A stretch of DNA of 64,000 nt, taken from NCBI GenBank assembly GCA_028281105.1, contig JANQKQ010000053.1, positions 1 to 64,000 on the forward strand, given 5' to 3'. A program made the position numbers and the translations under genes. Positions 16,637-25,462 of the stretch are shown here, piece after piece; within the stretch, counting starts at the first letter, position 1, and each line of letters begins with the position of its first letter. The notes under the pieces are model-generated. The model searched no databases and was not told where the DNA came from. It saw nothing but the letters and a program-made list of their open reading frames with translations. Origin of the DNA: Rhizobiaceae bacterium (GTDB lineage: Bacteria > Pseudomonadota > Alphaproteobacteria > Rhizobiales > Rhizobiaceae).

Positions 16637-18353
16637 CGCGGCGATAGTCGTCGCGCTCGCGGCCGTGCCGTTCGCGTGGGGCAGTTTCACCGCCTTCCAG
16701 CTTGGCCTCTATCTGATATACGGCATCGCCGCCCAGGGCGTAGCGCTGTGCTGGGGCAGGGCGGGCTTTCTGCCGCTGGGGCAGGCTTTGTTTTTCGGTA
16801 TCGGCGCCTACATCGTCGGCGCGGCTTTGAAAACCGGCGCGGGCTGGGCTGCGTTCGCGCCGGCGATCATCGCCGCCTGCGTTCTGCCGGCACTGCTCGC
16901 GGGGCTGGTCGGGCTGCTGGTCTTCAACCGACAGATCGGCTCGGGCCCGTATTTTTCGCTGATCACGCTGGCGTTGGCGATGCTGGGTTTCCAGCTTGCC
17001 AATGCGCTTGACTGGCTGACCGGGGGGTTCAACGGCATGACAGGCATCCCCGGACTGCCGGGCATCGATCCGTTCGGCTCCTATTACTTCGTCATCGTCG
17101 CGGCGTTGGTGATTTCGACGGCCGTGCTTGCCTTGGTGGCATCCTCACCGTTCGGACAGTTGCTGAGCGCGGTGCGCGACAATGAGGAACGGCTGCAGTT
17201 CTTCGGTTTCGCCACCCATCGGCTCAAGGCCGCGTCGTTCGCCATCGCCGGCGCGGTGGCGGGGCTCGCCGGTGCGCTCTATGCACCACACCAGGGCATC
17301 GTCACCCCGCAGACGGTGGGGTTTCTGCTGTCGGCGGAACTGGTGATATGGACGGCGGTGGGCGGGCGTTTCGGGTTGCTCGGCCCGGTTGCCGGCGCCG
17401 TGCTTATCGGCTTTATGGCCTCGGGCCTGCGCAACTCCTTCGCCTATTGGGAGATCGCGATTGCGCTGGTGTTTATTGTGGTGGTACTGCGGTTGCCGGC
17501 AGGGTTGGGCGGACTTGCGGCTGGTCTGCTTGGCCGGTTTGTGCCGGCGCGTTCGCAGCTAGTGCGCGAGCGCCCGCAACTGGTTGAACGCTCGCCGGAT
17601 GCGGGGAATTGCGATCTGCGCTTCGACGCAGTGCACGTGCGCATGGGAACGGTCGAGATCCTCAACGGGCTGGAGTTCACTGTCGACCAGCCGGGCGTTC
17701 ATTGCATCATCGGTCCGAATGGAGCCGGCAAGACCTCGGCGCTCAACGCGCTTACCGGCAGGCTGCCGGTGGCCCACGGAGATATCGTCTGGCGCGGTCG
17801 CTCGCTTGCCAACACCAGACCCTATCTAGCCGCACGCCACCGCATCGGACGCAAGTTCCAGGTGCCCTCGGTGTTCGCCGATCTCAGCGTCGGCCAGAAC
17901 CTGGACATCGCGCTTTGGTCAGGGCGATTGGCGTGGTTCGATTACCTCTCCCCGGCGCCGTTTGGCTGGCGCACCGGTGCGCTCGACGATCTGCGCGACC
18001 GCTTTGGCTTTCTCGCCGATGAAACACGCCGCGCCGGCGAATTGTCGGTCGGCGAGCGCCAGATGCTTGACTTCTCGATGACCATGCTGGCCGAACCGCA
18101 TCTGGTGCTGCTCGACGAGCCATGCGCCGGCCTGTCCCCAGCCGAGACCGGCGCCATGATCGAGGCGATCGCGGCGATCAGCGCCGACACCGGACTGGTT
18201 ACCATCATCGTCGAGCACGACATGGCGGTGGTCGAGCGGCTGGCCGACCGTGTAATCGTCATGCATCAGGGCGAGGTGCTGACGGCCGGCGCGATGGACG
18301 AGGTGCGCGCGGACCAGCGTGTGCAGGCGGTCTATGCGGGGGGGACGAAATGA
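16614..18353 (+). CDS. Fused ABC permease-ATPase (LivM/UrtC + LivG/UrtD)
   Basis: A 579-residue protein joining two subunits that are usually separate. Residues 1 to about 300 are a LivM-type permease with multiple membrane helices and the loop NGMTGIPGLPGIDPFG. After a linker rich in charged residues (about 305-335), a LivG-type ATPase follows, with Walker A GPNGAGKT near 368, signature LSVGERQ near 478 and Walker B VLLDEPCAG near 500. The frame is open throughout without any sign of a stop or shift. The next gene encodes the second ATPase, so the importer has four polypeptides instead of five. Confidence 0.9.
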   Translation: MALSLGYSAAIVVALAAVPFAWGSFTAFQLGLYLIYGIAAQGVALCWGRAGFLPLGQALFFGIGAYIVGAALKTGAGWAAFAPAIIAACVLPALLAGLVGLLVFNRQIGSGPYFSLITLALAMLGFQLANALDWLTGGFNGMTGIPGLPGIDPFGSYYFVIVAALVISTAVLALVASSPFGQLLSAVRDNEERLQFFGFATHRLKAASFAIAGAVAGLAGALYAPHQGIVTPQTVGFLLSAELVIWTAVGGRFGLLGPVAGAVLIGFMASGLRNSFAYWEIAIALVFIVVVLRLPAGLGGLAAGLLGRFVPARSQLVRERPQLVERSPDAGNCDLRFDAVHVRMGTVEILNGLEFTVDQPGVHCIIGPNGAGKTSALNALTGRLPVAHGDIVWRGRSLANTRPYLAARHRIGRKFQVPSVFADLSVGQNLDIALWSGRLAWFDYLSPAPFGWRTGALDDLRDRFGFLADETRRAGELSVGERQMLDFSMTMLAEPHLVLLDEPCAGLSPAETGAMIEAIAAISADTGLVTIIVEHDMAVVERLADRVIVMHQGEVLTAGAMDEVRADQRVQAVYAGGTK

Positions 18354-19048
18354 GCGACCGGCCGCAACTGGCAATCGATGGCCTGACCGGCGGCTACGGT
18401 GACATCGTCGTGCTGTCGGGCTTCACCGCGACGGTGGATCCGGGCTCAACGGCCTGCGTCGCCGGCCGCAACGGAGTTGGCAAGACGACGTTGCTGCGGC
18501 TGGTGACCGGAGCACTGGCGCCGGTGGCGGGACGGGTCCGCCTGGGCGATGCGGAGATCACCCATGCGCCGAGGCATCGTCGCCTGCGTTTGGGAATGGG
18601 CTATGCGCCCCAGGAGAATGTCGTTTTCGATGACCTGACGGTTCTGGAGAACCTGACCCTGGCCGCCGCCGATCGCTCGCTTGACCGCTACGATGAGTTG
18701 CTTGACGCGTTTCCGCGTATCGGCGAACGGCTATCCCAGCGCGCCGGCACGTTGTCGGGGGGCGAGAAGAAGATCCTGTCGTTCTGTCGCGCGCTCGCTG
18801 AAGCCACCGAGCTAGTGGTGCTGGATGAGCCGAGCGAAGGGGTGCAGCCGGAGAACATAGCGCTGATGACGGGGATCATCGAAGCCGAGAAGGCGAAAGG
18901 CCGGTCGTTCCTGATCGTCGAGCAGAACCTGGGCCTGATCGAGGTGGTTGCCGACGCGGTCCACTTGCTCGACCATGGCGAGTGCATCTATTCGGCGCCG
19001 GCCGGCGCCGACGTGCGAGGCGAGCTTTCCCGGCGTATGCGGTTGTAG
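18350..19048 (+). CDS. ABC transporter ATP-binding protein, LivF/UrtE type
   Basis: A 232-residue ATPase, the second of the branched-chain/amide-type importer. Walker A is GRNGVGKTT near residue 40, the signature LSGGEKK near 132 and Walker B LVVLDEPSEGVQPENI near 155, a form typical of LivF/UrtE. It starts at an ATG overlapping the upstream stop (ATGA). It ends the amidase operon; a K+ channel gene converges from the right 37 bases away. Confidence 0.92.
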   Translation: MSDRPQLAIDGLTGGYGDIVVLSGFTATVDPGSTACVAGRNGVGKTTLLRLVTGALAPVAGRVRLGDAEITHAPRHRRLRLGMGYAPQENVVFDDLTVLENLTLAAADRSLDRYDELLDAFPRIGERLSQRAGTLSGGEKKILSFCRALAEATELVVLDEPSEGVQPENIALMTGIIEAEKAKGRSFLIVEQNLGLIEVVADAVHLLDHGECIYSAPAGADVRGELSRRMRL

Positions 19049-19085
19049 GTTTGGGAATCGATGTGCCGGCGTGCCGAAAAATGCC

Positions 19086-19517
19086 TCATCCTGTCAGCCG
19101 GGCCGGCAGCACCTTGGTGAGTACGCCCACCACAAAGGCGGTGCTCAGGCCGAAATTCAGCAGTCCGGTCACGGCGGCCATCGCCGCGTATAACCTGAAC
19201 TCGTCGCCCAGGGTCACGTCGCCATAGCCGAGCGTCGTATAGGTGACGATCGAGAAATATACCGCTTCGCCGATATTGCCGACGGCGCCCGACCACACGA
19301 AGGAAAATGCCCACAGCCACACCTGCGCGGTGTGCGCCAGCACGACAGCGACGAGCATGACGGCGAGATGGAAGCCGAGTCGAATGGCGAGAGCGAATCG
19401 CGCAACATGTCTGGCCATACTGACCAGCAGCATGACGGCGGACAGCACCAGGGCGATGTGAATGAGGGTTGATAGACCCAGAACCACGCTGCCCCAAAAA
19501 ATCTGCACCATCATCAT
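19086..19517 (-). CDS. Small potassium-channel-like membrane protein
   Basis: A 143-residue membrane protein with about four hydrophobic segments. The final two frame a pore loop with the K+ selectivity filter TTLGYGD at residues 94-100, so it is an Ion_trans_2-type channel, homotetrameric in relatives. It has no cytoplasmic RCK domain, so gating ligands cannot be inferred. It starts at ATG 19517 and is transcribed leftward, convergent with the amide transporter operon; it appears to stand alone. Confidence 0.85.
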   Translation of the reverse strand: MMMVQIFWGSVVLGLSTLIHIALVLSAVMLLVSMARHVARFALAIRLGFHLAVMLVAVVLAHTAQVWLWAFSFVWSGAVGNIGEAVYFSIVTYTTLGYGDVTLGDEFRLYAAMAAVTGLLNFGLSTAFVVGVLTKVLPARLTG

Positions 19518-19681
19518 GCATGTCCTTCCTGTCGTCCAAAGGTTGAATCTGCGGCGCGGCGGAACCTACCGATAAAGCCGATCGGCGAAAAGTGGGCCTG
19601 CGCTGCTTTCAATGTCCGGCCGAATCGGGTCACAGGCGGGCCTTGTTCGCCGGATTGAAACCACAGCAAAAGGGTCCGACC

Positions 19682-20101
19682 ATGCGCGCGGAAGATATCA
19701 TCGAAAGACTGAACCTGGAGCCCCACCCCGAGGGCGGCTACTTCCGTGAGACCTTTCGCGATGAGGCGGCCGATGGGCGGGCGCATTCAACCGCGATCCT
19801 CTACCTGCTGAAATCGGGGCAGGTGTCCCACTGGCACCGGGTGGACGCGGCGGAAGTATGGCACTGGTACGCGGGATCGCCGCTGGAGCTTGCCCAATCG
19901 GCGGATGGTGAGGTGGCTGACGTGCAGATATTGGGCAACGATCTGGCCGCGGGCCACCAGCCGCAGATCGTGGTGCCTGCCAATGCATGGCAGTCGGCGC
20001 GCAGCCTGGGCGAATGGACGCTGGTGGGCTGCACGGTCGCTCCCGGGTTCGAGTTCTCGGGCTTCGAACTGGCCGAGAAGGAATGGCGGCCCGGCAGGTA
20101 G
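19682..20101 (+). CDS. Cupin_5 (DUF985) family protein
   Basis: A 139-residue single-domain cupin. The N-terminal LEPHPEGGYFRETFRD motif and the central SHWHRVDAAEVWHWYAGSPLEL segment are diagnostic of the DUF985/cupin_5 group, whose histidines (HWHR, VWHW) line the barrel and may hold a metal or sugar. Relatives are of unknown or epimerase-like function. It starts at ATG 19682, well inside a longer open frame. The next gene is convergent from the right. No pathway can be assigned from the neighbours. Confidence 0.88.
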   Translation: MRAEDIIERLNLEPHPEGGYFRETFRDEAADGRAHSTAILYLLKSGQVSHWHRVDAAEVWHWYAGSPLELAQSADGEVADVQILGNDLAAGHQPQIVVPANAWQSARSLGEWTLVGCTVAPGFEFSGFELAEKEWRPGR

Positions 20102-20128
20102 GCGCGCCGGCGGGGCTTGCCGATCGGC

Positions 20129-21709
20129 TCAATAGCCGGCCGCGTGACCGTCCTTGCGCGGATCCGAGCCGCCGGCCAGTACGCTGGTCTCGTGGTCGAT
20201 GCCGATGATCTGGCCGCCGCCATGCAGACCGCCGCCTACAACCTGGTGGCCACGTGCGCGCAACTGTTCGCGGGTTGCCTCGGCGATGCCGGTTTCGGCT
20301 TCCACAACGCCGTCCTCGCGCCAGAAGATACGCGCGTCGTCCAGCGCTTCCTGTTCGTCCATGCCGCGATCGACCATGTTGGCGAGCACGTGAGCGTGGC
20401 CCATGGGCTGGTAGGCGCCGCCCATGACGCCGAACGACCAGCGTGGCCTGCCGTCGACCGTCGCCATCGCCGGGATGATGGTGTGCAGCGGCCGCTTGGC
20501 CGGGCCGTAGGCGTTGGGGTGACCGGGTTTCAAGTTGAAGCAGGCGCCGCGGCTCTGCAGCGCGATGGCGGAATCCTCGGTCACGATCGCCGAACCGAAG
20601 CCGGTGTAAAGCGAGTTGATGAAGGAGACGGCGCGCAGATCGCGGTCGACGACCGTCAGATAGATCGTATCGGCGGCGGGCGGCGTGGGCAGGCGGATCG
20701 CTTCGTTGCGCAAGGCGGGATCGAAGTGCCCCGCCAGTTCCGCGATGTGGTCGTCCGACAATACTTGTTCCACCGTCGCGGTCGCGGCCTGCGGATCGCT
20801 GACATAGGCGTCGCGCACGGCATAAGCGAGCCGGCCGCATTCAATCAGGCGATGCAGGCGTTGGGCTTCGTCCTCGGCAGCATCCGGCCGGGTGCGGGCA
20901 AGCAGATCGAGCAACACCAGGGCGGTCAGACCCTGCCCGTTGGGCGGGATCTCATGGATTGTTACGCCGCCGTAATCAACACTGATCGTGTCGATCCAGT
21001 CGGCAGAGACAGCGCCCATGTCGTCCATCGAAAGAACGCCGCCGGCCGTGCCGACCGCCGCGACCATCTCTTCGGCCAACCGGCCTGTGTAGAAGTCCGC
21101 TGATCCGTTGTGAGCGATCTTGCGCAAGGTGGCCGCCAACCCGGGCAGCGCGAACATCGAGCCGACAATTGGCGTATCGCCTTCGCGGGTCAGAAACTGC
21201 CGGCCGCCGGGCGAGTTGTCGCGCAACCGGGCGTGATGCGCCAGCCAGTCGCGGGCGACCCTAGGCGAAATTGCGAAGCCTTCCTCACCGTAGCGGATCG
21301 CATCGGCAAACAGCCGGGCGAAGTCCATCGCGCCGAAGCGTGCGTGCAACGCTTCCCAGGCTTTCACGGCGCCGGGTACGGTCACCGAATGCACGGAGTT
21401 TTCGTCCAGGACGGTATTATCCGCGATCAGCCGGTCAAGGTCGGCCGCCGCGGGTGATCTGCCGGACCCGTTGAGCCCGTGAATGGAGCCGTCCGGCTCA
21501 GCGACTATGGCGAAGCAATCGCCGCCGATGCCGGTCATATACGGTTCCACCACGCACAGGGTGGCGGAAGCGGCGACCGCCGCGTCGACCGCATTGCCGC
21601 CGTCGCGCAGCACCTGGATCGCCGTCGTCGTCGCCAGCGGGTGGGAGGTGGCGGCCAGGCCGTTGGTGGCATAGACCGGCGACCGGCCGGGCAGGGCGAA
21701 ATCGCGCAC
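20129..21709 (-). CDS. Gamma-glutamyltransferase family protein
   Basis: A 526-residue Ntn-hydrolase precursor. The autocatalytic cut would fall before Thr348 (in PPAADTIYLTVVD), giving a large and a small subunit. The N-terminal ATSHPLATTTAIQVLRDGGNAVDAAVAA and the GIGGDCFAIV segments are typical. No signal peptide is visible, unlike classical periplasmic enzymes, so it probably acts in the cytoplasm and may hydrolyse other gamma-glutamyl or amide compounds. The usual TTH at the nucleophile is DTIY here, a divergence found in subgroups of the family. It begins four bases after the stop of the leftward membrane-protein gene, so the two are likely one operon. Confidence 0.9.
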   Translation of the reverse strand: MRDFALPGRSPVYATNGLAATSHPLATTTAIQVLRDGGNAVDAAVAASATLCVVEPYMTGIGGDCFAIVAEPDGSIHGLNGSGRSPAAADLDRLIADNTVLDENSVHSVTVPGAVKAWEALHARFGAMDFARLFADAIRYGEEGFAISPRVARDWLAHHARLRDNSPGGRQFLTREGDTPIVGSMFALPGLAATLRKIAHNGSADFYTGRLAEEMVAAVGTAGGVLSMDDMGAVSADWIDTISVDYGGVTIHEIPPNGQGLTALVLLDLLARTRPDAAEDEAQRLHRLIECGRLAYAVRDAYVSDPQAATATVEQVLSDDHIAELAGHFDPALRNEAIRLPTPPAADTIYLTVVDRDLRAVSFINSLYTGFGSAIVTEDSAIALQSRGACFNLKPGHPNAYGPAKRPLHTIIPAMATVDGRPRWSFGVMGGAYQPMGHAHVLANMVDRGMDEQEALDDARIFWREDGVVEAETGIAEATREQLRARGHQVVGGGLHGGGQIIGIDHETSVLAGGSDPRKDGHAAGY

Positions 21710-21713
21710 GGCT

Positions 21714-22127
21714 TCAGATCCCGTCGCCGATGGTCACGTCGCGCGCCGCCGCTCGGATCGAGATCGAAAAGCCGGCGATGACGTCGACCAGCGCGATCAT
21801 CATCAACAGGAAGAACACCGCATGCGCGGCGCTTTCGACCAACAGGAACTCCACCAGATAGGCGATCAGCACGAAGGTCGACAACAGGTGGTCGATGACG
21901 GAGCTGGCGCCGACCCGCGTCGCCTTCATGATCTCGAAGAACAACAGGAACAGGCCCAGGGTCACCATCAGGTCGCCCAGGTTCATCTCCCAGCGCGCGC
22001 CCGAAACCATCGGCACCGCGAGCACAACCGACGACCAGGGATCGCCCGAGCCATCGCCGATCAGTCCCATCGCCACCACGTTGAAAACGATGAACGGCAC
22101 GATCATCAGCGGCACATTGAGCAGCAT
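21714..22127 (-). CDS. Four-helix membrane protein of unknown function
   Basis: A 137-residue hydrophobic protein with about four membrane segments (near residues 4-24, 50-68, 80-98 and 103-123) and a polar end. I do not recognise a named family. It lies immediately upstream of the gamma-glutamyltransferase-like gene on the same strand, four bases apart, so co-expression is likely. It starts at ATG 22127, just after the terminator-like hairpin of the mtgA-rpmF unit. Confidence 0.65.
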   Translation of the reverse strand: MLLNVPLMIVPFIVFNVVAMGLIGDGSGDPWSSVVLAVPMVSGARWEMNLGDLMVTLGLFLLFFEIMKATRVGASSVIDHLLSTFVLIAYLVEFLLVESAAHAVFFLLMMIALVDVIAGFSISIRAAARDVTIGDGI

Positions 22128-22167
22128 TTACACCTCCCCGGCAGCGGCCCGCAGTTCGCACCAAATT

Positions 22168-22194
22168 TTCGCGCCGGTGCGATTCCGGCGCGAA
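22168..22194 (-). terminator. Terminator-like hairpin after rpmF
   Basis: A perfect 10-bp stem (22168-22177 and 22185-22194, TTCGCGCCGG with its complement) and a 7-base loop lie 93 bases beyond the leftward rpmF stop. On the leftward transcript it is followed by AATTT, a weak U-run. It would separate mtgA-rpmF from the next leftward gene. Confidence 0.6.
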
Positions 22195-22286
22195 TGTGCA
22201 CCGGAAGAGCGCGATGATACAAGTGCTTTGGGGTCAGGCGATGGGGATGAGCGGCGCGCGCAGGTTCGGTGCGCGTGCGAAAGGAA

Positions 22287-22472
22287 TCAGATCGACTCCT
22301 TGGGCTCCAGGATCTGGCGGCCGCGATACATGCCGCTTTTGAGGTCAACATGGTGAGGCCGGCGCAGTTCGCCGGAATCCTTGTCCTCAACATAGGCCGG
22401 CTGCTTCAACGCGTCGCTCGATCGGCGGAAGCCGCGCTTCATGCGCGTTACCTTCTTTCTGGGTACAGCCAT
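22287..22472 (-). CDS. rpmF: 50S ribosomal protein L32
   Basis: A 61-residue basic protein. It opens [21 protein letters not shown] and continues with the alphaproteobacterial L32 signature [18 protein letters not shown] and GMYRGRQIL. It is part of the large ribosomal subunit. It lies downstream of mtgA on the same strand, 108 bases apart, an arrangement common in Hyphomicrobiales, and a terminator-like hairpin follows. Confidence 0.97.
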   Translation of the reverse strand: MAVPRKKVTRMKRGFRRSSDALKQPAYVEDKDSGELRRPHHVDLKSGMYRGRQILEPKESI

Positions 22473-22580
22473 GGAAATGCTCCGATGTGGAAACCGGCCA
22501 GCCGGCTCAAGGCGCGGCTTATACCGCTAACGCCGGGTTTTGACCAGAGCAAAGTTGGCCGGAGTTGCGCGCTGCCACTA

Positions 22581-23351
22581 TCATTCCTTAAGGCAACCGA
22601 TATAGGCGCCCGAGCGATCCGCGCGTGCCCTGATGGTGTTGGCGCGTCGCGACAGATTGCGGGTCGGTTTGGCCGGATTGCGAGCCTTCGGATTGGGCAG
22701 CGTCACGGCCAGCAGTGCTGCCTGGCGGGCGTTCAATCTCTCGGCGGAGCGGCCGAAATAGTGCTGTGCGGCCGCTCCCGCGCCGAACACGCCCTCGTCC
22801 CATTCCGCCACGTTGAGATAGATTTCCATCAGCCGGCGCTTGGACCAAACCAGGTCGACAAACAGCGCCAATGGCAGTTCCAGGCCCTTGCGCACATAGG
22901 ACCGGCCGGGCCACAGGAACAGGTTCTTGGCGGTCTGCATGGCCAGTGTGCTGGCGCCGCGGGTCCGCTCGCCGTCCAGCGCATCCTCGATCACGGTGTT
23001 GAGTTCCTCCCAGTCGACGCCGTTGTGAGCGCAGAAACGGGCATCTTCGGACACCATCACCGAACGCACGAGAGCCGGCGCTATCTCGTCGAAATCCGCC
23101 CATTGCCGATCGACGACGTTCGCCGTCAGCCACCGGCCGACCATCAGGGTGGAAACCGGCTTGGTGCCTTCGACCGCATAGATCAAGGTGAGCAGGATCG
23201 GAAGGAGGATCGCGACGGCAGCGATGAGCGCGAGTGCCCGAACCGCGCGGCGCCGATAGCGGACGAATATGCCGGCGGCAGGCCTGCGCGACGGCTGCCG
23301 CCTGCTGCGCGGTGCAGCACCGGATTTGTCGGTTTTCGCCGATTTTGCCAA
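22581..23351 (-). CDS. mtgA: Monofunctional biosynthetic peptidoglycan transglycosylase
   Basis: A 256-residue membrane-anchored glycosyltransferase (GT51) that polymerises lipid II into glycan strands. A basic N-terminus precedes one membrane helix at about residues 43-60. Catalytic motifs are clear: VSEDARFCAHNGVDW (first catalytic Glu), GASTLAMQTAKNLFLW, RKGLELPLALFVDLVWSKRR and EIYLNVAEWDEGVFG. The frame is open further upstream, but a TTG at 23351 with GGAG ten bases before it gives a normal length. It is divergent from ispA and followed by rpmF. Confidence 0.92.
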   Translation of the reverse strand: MAKSAKTDKSGAAPRSRRQPSRRPAAGIFVRYRRRAVRALALIAAVAILLPILLTLIYAVEGTKPVSTLMVGRWLTANVVDRQWADFDEIAPALVRSVMVSEDARFCAHNGVDWEELNTVIEDALDGERTRGASTLAMQTAKNLFLWPGRSYVRKGLELPLALFVDLVWSKRRLMEIYLNVAEWDEGVFGAGAAAQHYFGRSAERLNARQAALLAVTLPNPKARNPAKPTRNLSRRANTIRARADRSGAYIGCLKE

Positions 23352-23490
23352 CTTGCAGTCGCTCCAGCACCGGCCGCCGAGACTCGGCAATGCGGTTGCG
23401 CAAACCGCTTGACCCGGCTTGCCCCCGGTGTCAACCATCCGCCGGCTGCCGGGGGAACCCCGGTGGGGGTAAAACAGCGGGCCGGCGAGG

Positions 23491-24387
23491 ATGGCTGACT
23501 TCGAACAAGCGCTCAAACAGTGTGCCGAGGCGGTAACCCGCGAGCTTGATCTGCTGTTATCGGCGCAGCCGCTGAACGGAGAAATCGCCCGGCCGAAGCG
23601 GCTCATCGAAGCCATGCGTCACGGCACGTTCGCCGGCGGCAAGCGGCTGCGGCCGTTTCTGGTGATCGAGACGGCGCGCCTGTTCGACGCCGATCCACTT
23701 CAGGCGCTGAGGGCCGCATGCGCGGTCGAATGCGTGCATTGCTATTCGCTGATTCACGATGATCTGCCGGCCATGGACGACGACGATCTGCGCCGCGGCC
23801 AGCCGACGGTGCATCGCGCTTTCGATGAGGCGACCGCGATCCTGGCCGGCGATGGCCTGCTGACGCTGGCTTTCGACATTCTGGCCGACGAGGCGACGCA
23901 TGGCGATCCCGGGGTGCGGCTGCGGCTGATATCCGGCCTGGCGCGGGCGGCGGGTGCGGGCGGCATGGCCGGCGGGCAGATGCTGGACATTCAGGCCGAA
24001 GCCGATCGAGCCGAAGACGTGCGCCAGCTTCACGAGATGAAGACCGGAGCGCTCATCGCGTTCTCCTGTCAGGCCGGCGCCATCGTCGGCGGTGCGGATG
24101 CAACGGCGCTGGAGGCGGTCACGGCCTTCGGCCGCCATGTGGGCGCCGCCTTTCAACTGGCCGATGATCTGCTCGACGTGACGGCTTCGTCGGTTCAGAT
24201 GGGCAAACGCACCGGCAAGGATGCCGAGCAGGGCAAGGCGACGCTGATCTCGCTCGTCGGTGTGGAGAAGGTTGGCGCGATGGCGCACGAGCGAATGGCC
24301 GAGGCGATCTCGTCTCTGGCGATGTTCGGCGAAAGCGCGGCGACGCTCGAGCGCGCGGCCCGTTTCATCGTCGAACGGCAGCGCTGA
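23491..24387 (+). CDS. ispA: Polyprenyl synthetase (farnesyl/geranylgeranyl diphosphate synthase)
   Basis: A 298-residue trans-prenyltransferase that condenses isopentenyl diphosphate with an allylic diphosphate. The first aspartate-rich motif is DDLPAMDDDDLRRG (with three residues between the Asp pairs, as in bacterial FPP synthases) near residue 90, and the second is DDLLDV near 229. GGKRLRP near 50 binds the diphosphate. It feeds undecaprenyl phosphate, quinones or carotenoids. ATG at 23491 follows a purine-rich GCGAGG. It is divergent from mtgA. Confidence 0.92.
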   Translation: MADFEQALKQCAEAVTRELDLLLSAQPLNGEIARPKRLIEAMRHGTFAGGKRLRPFLVIETARLFDADPLQALRAACAVECVHCYSLIHDDLPAMDDDDLRRGQPTVHRAFDEATAILAGDGLLTLAFDILADEATHGDPGVRLRLISGLARAAGAGGMAGGQMLDIQAEADRAEDVRQLHEMKTGALIAFSCQAGAIVGGADATALEAVTAFGRHVGAAFQLADDLLDVTASSVQMGKRTGKDAEQGKATLISLVGVEKVGAMAHERMAEAISSLAMFGESAATLERAARFIVERQR

Positions 24388-24391
24388 CGGC

Positions 24392-25207
24392 CTAAAATCC
24401 GGACAGGGCAATGACCCGCGGCGAATCGGGCAGAGACCGCAGCGACACTTTCATTGTGCGTTCCTGGCGGGCTTCGACCGTGAACGATGCGCTCATTCCA
24501 TCCATGAAGGCGGAGAGCGTGCCCAACGAGAAATAGTGCATCGGGACGATGATCGACGAGCGCAACTGGTTGGCGATATCGATCATGGCCTGCTGGCTCA
24601 TGGTGTAGGTGCCGTCGACCGGCATGAACAGCACGTCGATGCGGCCGATCGCGGCGATATGCTCGGGCGTCAGCTTGTGGTGCAGGTGGCCCAGATGGCC
24701 GATGCACAGGCCGGCGATCTCGAAAATAAAGATCGAGTTGCCGTCCCGTTCGCGCAGGATGCCCTCCCAATAGGTGTCGGTCGGCACGTTGCGGATGAAC
24801 ACCTCACCCAGACGCAGATCGTGTTGGGCCGGGCCGCCTTCAGGGTTCCAGCCGCGCAAGACGTGGGCGATCGCGGGATCGGGGAAGTCGGTGTAATGGG
24901 TGCTGTGCGCGTGGTTCATCGTCACCACGTCCGGCACCTTGCCCGCGCCGGCATGGCCGGCATAGTCGGTGGCGATCACCAGTCCGTCGGCGGTCTCCAG
25001 GCGGAAGGTGGAATGGCCCACATAGGTGATCTGCACCTCGTCGCGCTCGATCGCCGCCAGTCGCAGGGATGCCTTGTGGACGGGCAGGGGCGGCGTCGCA
25101 TCGGCAACCGCCAGGCAGGTGCTGGTCGTCTGCGCACGGGCCGCATGTGTCCAGGCCAACGAAGCGACGAGCCCCGCAAGCATCCCGATCGTCAAAAGCC
25201 ACCGCAT
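24392..25207 (-). CDS. Secreted metallo-beta-lactamase-fold hydrolase (UlaG-like)
   Basis: A 271-residue protein with a Sec signal peptide (residues 1-25, ending in RAQ). The fold resembles Lactamase_B_3/UlaG-type enzymes: VQITYVGHSTFRLETADGLVIATD at the start, the NHAHSTHYTD metal motif near 98-105, a GHLGHLHHKL segment and PMHYFSLG near the end, all rich in possible metal-binding His. The substrate is unknown. The reading frame stays open to 26275 on this strand, but the signal peptide fixes the ATG at 25207. Its stop lies four bases from that of ispA, convergent. Confidence 0.82.
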   Translation of the reverse strand: MRWLLTIGMLAGLVASLAWTHAARAQTTSTCLAVADATPPLPVHKASLRLAAIERDEVQITYVGHSTFRLETADGLVIATDYAGHAGAGKVPDVVTMNHAHSTHYTDFPDPAIAHVLRGWNPEGGPAQHDLRLGEVFIRNVPTDTYWEGILRERDGNSIFIFEIAGLCIGHLGHLHHKLTPEHIAAIGRIDVLFMPVDGTYTMSQQAMIDIANQLRSSIIVPMHYFSLGTLSAFMDGMSASFTVEARQERTMKVSLRSLPDSPRVIALSGF

Positions 25208-25434
25208 GACAAGCCTCCCGGCGCGTTCGCCGCATTGACGCCCCGCCTGCCCCGAAACCGCGTCGTCGGCGCTGTCTTCGAGGCAGAATCCTATCGACGC
25301 ATGGTTGGACGGCGAAAACAATACCCGATTGCGCAATCGTGATGGGGTCGCACGCCTGGTGCGCCTGGACCTTGAGTCGAAAAAAAATGAAAGCTGAAGA
25401 TATTTGAATTGAAAAATTTCGCGGAAAAACGCAA

Positions 25435-25445
25435 GAAAACGAAAA
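25435..25445. promoter_or_regulatory. Possible GlpR/DeoR operator before glpR
   Basis: GAAAACGAAAA (25435-25445) is the complement of the TTTCGTTTTC pattern known for DeoR/GlpR regulators of rhizobia. Related GAAAA stretches occur nearby (25312-25318, 25378-25393). It lies 17 bases before the favoured GTG start of glpR. Confidence 0.35.
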
Positions 25446-25462
25446 TCGAGTTGGAACGCGCC

